A stretch of 35,917 nucleotides of DNA from positions 1 through 35,917 of the forward strand of contig CAMDKY010000017.1 in NCBI GenBank assembly GCA_945901245.1, read 5' to 3'. This stretch comes from Polynucleobacter meluiroseus (GTDB lineage: Bacteria > Pseudomonadota > Gammaproteobacteria > Burkholderiales > Burkholderiaceae). Made by a program: the position numbers and the translations under genes. Of this stretch, positions 33,345 through 35,917 are shown one piece after another; the stretch's first letter is position 1, and every line of letters starts with the position of its first letter. Below the pieces are notes generated by a model, which saw only the letters and a program-made list of their open reading frames with translations, was not told the DNA's origin and searched no databases.

Positions 33345-34024
33345 GCCTACTCACCATCAATCGCTTGCATAGCAACCTCTATTTATTGATGAAGCGTATT
33401 GTTGTTACCGGCTTGGTTGCGGTGCTTGCGTTTGCCTTATTGGCATGTGCGCCAACACGACCCGCAATCGAGACTGCGAATTGGCTGCTAGCACCAGAGC
33501 GCACTGGGCCCCCACGTAAGATGCAATCGCCATTCTGGTTAAAGATGGGCGCATTTTCAGTGGCAACGCCGTTTGATGGTAAGTCTTTGATTTACCGGTT
33601 AGGTGAGCAGCGTTACGAGAAGGATTTTTACAATGCCTACATTGCTACGCCGAGCAATATGATTGCGAATGCCAGTCGACAGTGGCTTGACCAATCGGGC
33701 ATCTTTCGTATTACGGTAGCGCAGGGCACTAGCTTTTTCCCGTTTTATACATTACAGGCAACCGTTGATGAACTGTATGGCGATTACCGCAGCAAGCCAG
33801 AAGCGGTTGTTTCCGTGCAATTCTTTTTAACAGTAACCAATCCTAATCTGACCAATCCATTAATCACGGCGAAGCGGTATACGCAGCGAGTGGCACTGGC
33901 TAATAACCTGCCACAAACCTTGATATTGGGTCAGCAGCAAGCCCTAGCTGAGATCCTGCAGCAGTTCGAGGCCGATCTATTTGCGGCATCTGCTACTTTA
34001 CCCAAGCCAATCACGCGTAAATAA
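33341..34024 (+). CDS. ABC-type transport auxiliary lipoprotein (PqiC/DUF330-like)
   Basis: The 227-residue frame has a signal peptide with lipobox LLAC, modified at Cys36 if translation starts at 33341; an ATG at 33389 (MKRIVVTGLVAV) gives a more usual signal length and may be the true start. The mature domain follows the ABC_trans_aux pattern: LIYRLGEQRYEKDFYNAY, then ATPSNMIANASRQWLDQSG and a C-terminal QQQALAEILQQFEADL. Such lipoproteins sit in the outer membrane facing the periplasm and complete MCE systems like PqiABC. It is the last gene of the four-gene operon, overlapping the MCE gene. An inverted TAGCCC/GGGCTA pair lies downstream, but it is no clear terminator. Confidence 0.82.
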   Translation: MSLLTINRLHSNLYLLMKRIVVTGLVAVLAFALLACAPTRPAIETANWLLAPERTGPPRKMQSPFWLKMGAFSVATPFDGKSLIYRLGEQRYEKDFYNAYIATPSNMIANASRQWLDQSGIFRITVAQGTSFFPFYTLQATVDELYGDYRSKPEAVVSVQFFLTVTNPNLTNPLITAKRYTQRVALANNLPQTLILGQQQALAEILQQFEADLFAASATLPKPITRK

Positions 34025-34109
34025 AGCGCATCAATAGCCCCAGGAGTGCGATCTGGACTTTTGGGCTACAGTGCTAGATATCAATTGACATTGTATTCAA
34101 GGAAGAACC

Positions 34110-34895
34110 ATGGATTTAGGCATTAAGGGTAAAACGGCATTGGTCTTGGCAGCCAGCCGGGGCTTGGGTCAGGCGATGGCAGTGGCGCTCGCGCGCGAGG
34201 GAGTTCAGGTTGTCATTACTGGTCGCAACCCCGAGGGCTTGGCACAAACCGTTGCCATGATTGAGGCGACTGGCGGCAAGGCGATGGCCCTCAATTGGGA
34301 CCTAGCCGATTTGTCGGTGATTGATCAGCACGTTTCTTCAGTAGAAGCTGCTTTTGGGCCAATTGATATTTTGATCAACAACACGGGTGGTCCCGCGCCA
34401 ACGCCAGCGGCGGGACAAGATCCCCAGGTCTGGGCTAAAGCCTTTAATGACATGGTGCTTTCCTTAATTGCGATTACAGACCGTGTGTTGCCTGCTATGC
34501 GTCAGCGTGGTTGGGGACGTATTATCACGAGCACCACATCGGGCGCGATTGCCCCGATTAAGAACTTGGCGATCTCCAATACCTTGCGCGCCTCTTTACT
34601 GGCCTGGTCTAAGACCTTGGCTGCAGAAGTTGCGGGCGAGGGCGTTACGGTCAATGTGATTATGCCGGGCCGCGTTGCAACGGATCGCTTACGCCAACTA
34701 GATGAGGCACGAGCGAAGCGGGAAAATATTGCATACGATGCCGTGGTTACTGCCAGCATCAAACTGATACCAGCAGGGCGTTATGGCGATCCGAAAGAAT
34801 ATGGCGATACCGCTGCATTCTTAGCGAGTGCTAATGCTTCTTACATTACTGGCTCTGTTATCCGCGTGGATGGCGGACAGATCCAAGGGATTTAG
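34110..34895 (+). CDS. SDR-family protein lacking the canonical Tyr-x3-Lys
   Basis: This 261-residue Rossmann protein resembles 3-oxoacyl-ACP reductase-like short-chain dehydrogenases. The cofactor loop reads AASRGLG (14-20) where the usual form starts with Gly. INNTGGP (89-95) and the Ser/Thr cluster ITSTTSG (139-145) are present. The expected catalytic YxxxK is absent; the matching stretch is ISNTLRASLLAW, with Ser156 and Arg160 in its place. Such members form a recognised SDR subgroup with imperfect motifs and mostly unknown substrates. AAGGAAG (34099-34105) is a strong ribosome binding site. It stands between the MCE operon and the large permease, 7 bases from the latter, so it may be co-transcribed with it. 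Confidence 0.8.
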   Translation: MDLGIKGKTALVLAASRGLGQAMAVALAREGVQVVITGRNPEGLAQTVAMIEATGGKAMALNWDLADLSVIDQHVSSVEAAFGPIDILINNTGGPAPTPAAGQDPQVWAKAFNDMVLSLIAITDRVLPAMRQRGWGRIITSTTSGAIAPIKNLAISNTLRASLLAWSKTLAAEVAGEGVTVNVIMPGRVATDRLRQLDEARAKRENIAYDAVVTASIKLIPAGRYGDPKEYGDTAAFLASANASYITGSVIRVDGGQIQGI

Positions 34896-34902
34896 AGTAG
34901 TT

Positions 34903-35917
34903 GTGATTCAGCGAATATTGACGTGGTTTAGACGCGACCTGCAGTCCCCTGAATTACTCTGGCTGGGTATTGCACTTAGCTTATCGGTTGCAGCACTCTC
35001 GAGTGTGGGCTTTTTAGCTGACCGCATGCAACGCGCATTTGAATTTGATGCGCGGCAACTGCTGGCATCCGACCTCTTGATTGCTGCCGATCAGCCCATA
35101 CCGGCACGATTCATACAGGCAGCAAGCGATCGCCAGTTATCGATTGCGCAAACGGTCGTGTTTCCCAGTATGGCTACAGTGGGTGAGCGGGGTAAGTTAT
35201 CGTCACTCAAGGCGGTCAGTAGCGACTATCCCCTGCGCGGGGAATTGCAAATCAGCCGCAATTCAAGTGATCAGCAGAATGGCAATAAGATCAACAGTAG
35301 TAACGGACCTACTGCGGGCAATGCGTGGGTTGACCCCGCCTTGCTCGAAGTATTGCAAGCCAAGATTGGCGATACCGTGGCTTTAGGTCAGGCTCGCTTA
35401 CGTATTGATGCGGTCTTGCTACGGGAACTCGATCGTGGCGCTGCTTTTATGAACTTTGCCCCGCGGGTGATGATTGCCTTGGATGATTTACCCACGACAG
35501 GATTAATCGGCTTTGGCAGTCGCGTGACCTACCGCTTGCTGGTTGCCGGGTCTAATGCAGCCGTCGCAGATTATCAAAATTGGGTTATGAATGCGATTGA
35601 GTCCGATCAATTACGTGGCATGCGCATTGAAACCCTAGAGACCGGTCAACCAGTAATGCGTAAGACCCTAGACCGTGCCGAGCGTTTCTTATCCTTAATA
35701 GCACTCTTAACGGCCATGGTCTCCGCCGTTGCCATTGCCTTGGCTGCACGTCGTTACGTGGTTCGCCAAGCCAATGTGTGCGCTGTGATGAAGTGCGTGG
35801 GCGCTACCCAGGGCATGATTTTGCGTCAGCAATTAAAAACCTTAGCTCTGTTGGGATTAATTGCAGCTGCAGTTGGCATTGCGGTAGGTTGGCTAATTCA
35901 GTATGGGTTGATGTGGT
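34903..35917 (+). CDS. FtsX-family ABC transporter permease, N-terminal part (cut by window edge)
   Basis: The frame starts with GTG at 34903 (reading VIQRILTWFRRDLQSPELLW) and stays open to the window end for 338 codons. An N-terminal membrane span (LWLGIALSLSVAALSSVGFL) is followed by a large extracytoplasmic part of about 220 residues. A second span starts near residue 265 (LSLIALLTAMVSAVAIALAA) and leads into RRYVVRQANVCAVMKCVGAT, the FtsX-domain signature with its Lys-x-Gly-Ala turn. This matches the long YbbP-type permeases (about 800 residues with two FtsX domains), usually encoded beside an ATPase YbbA; none is visible here. Substrate is unknown. Confidence 0.82.
   Translation, partial: MIQRILTWFRRDLQSPELLWLGIALSLSVAALSSVGFLADRMQRAFEFDARQLLASDLLIAADQPIPARFIQAASDRQLSIAQTVVFPSMATVGERGKLSSLKAVSSDYPLRGELQISRNSSDQQNGNKINSSNGPTAGNAWVDPALLEVLQAKIGDTVALGQARLRIDAVLLRELDRGAAFMNFAPRVMIALDDLPTTGLIGFGSRVTYRLLVAGSNAAVADYQNWVMNAIESDQLRGMRIETLETGQPVMRKTLDRAERFLSLIALLTAMVSAVAIALAARRYVVRQANVCAVMKCVGATQGMILRQQLKTLALLGLIAAAVGIAVGWLIQYGLMW

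Noticed and set aside
34085..34090. TTGACA before the SDR gene as a -35 box
   Set aside because: A -10 box at the proper distance would fall inside the ribosome binding site and start codon, and nothing like TATAAT is there.

Overview
The window looks like a chromosomal segment of a freshwater betaproteobacterium of the Burkholderiaceae, most like Polynucleobacter. This rests on protein character, moderate G+C and familiar gene orders (yicC-gmk-rpoZ-spoT facing greB; rph-rdgB-hemW; nadA-nadC). No database search was possible, so the genus is an inference. Most of the window is housekeeping and central metabolism, and I see no CRISPR array, prophage or intact insertion sequence.

Layout. 1-2470: the start of a class I fumarase (leftward, cut by the window edge) diverges from acetyl-CoA synthetase; their shared upstream region holds a 10-bp inverted repeat. 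2628-3008: tRNA-Ser(GGA) and a small lipoprotein. 3021-7948: a two-gene NAD-dependent formate dehydrogenase (fused gamma/beta diaphorase subunit plus molybdo/tungsto-pterin alpha subunit). 7994-11674: NAD biosynthesis, with nadB running into the convergent nadA-nadC pair. 11843-15216: panD, then leftward pgi and phosphomannomutase/phosphoglucomutase. 15325-19818: an accessory-looking stretch with an L-2-hydroxyglutarate-dehydrogenase-like oxidoreductase, a long non-coding region with clustered hairpins and a 7-bp tandem repeat, a PhoX-type Tat phosphatase, a decayed second copy of the oxidoreductase 3' end, and tRNA-Ser(UGA).

19894-22317: a SYLF-like lipoprotein, a 7-TM orphan sensor histidine kinase and a small lipoprotein. 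22331-24859: leftward rph-rdgB-hemW. 24907-29139: rightward yicC-gmk-rpoZ-spoT, meeting greB stop-to-stop. 29652-30387: tRNA-Arg(ACG), then a leftward hicA-hicB locus whose toxin gene carries two in-frame stop codons while the antitoxin is intact. 30438-34024: a four-gene MCE lipid-transport operon (STAS-MlaE fusion, MlaF, MlaD, auxiliary lipoprotein). 34110-35917: an SDR-like protein lacking the canonical Tyr/Lys pair, then a large FtsX-family permease cut by the window end.

How the genes work together: acs, fumarase and formate dehydrogenase fit use of small organic acids and C1 compounds, and the nad genes supply the cofactor that the dehydrogenase reduces. yicC-gmk-rpoZ-spoT links RNA turnover, GTP supply, RNA polymerase assembly and (p)ppGpp control. 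The points most worth a second look are the broken hicA beside an intact hicB, the phoX segment bracketed by an intact and a decayed copy of the same gene end, and the structured non-coding region upstream of phoX.
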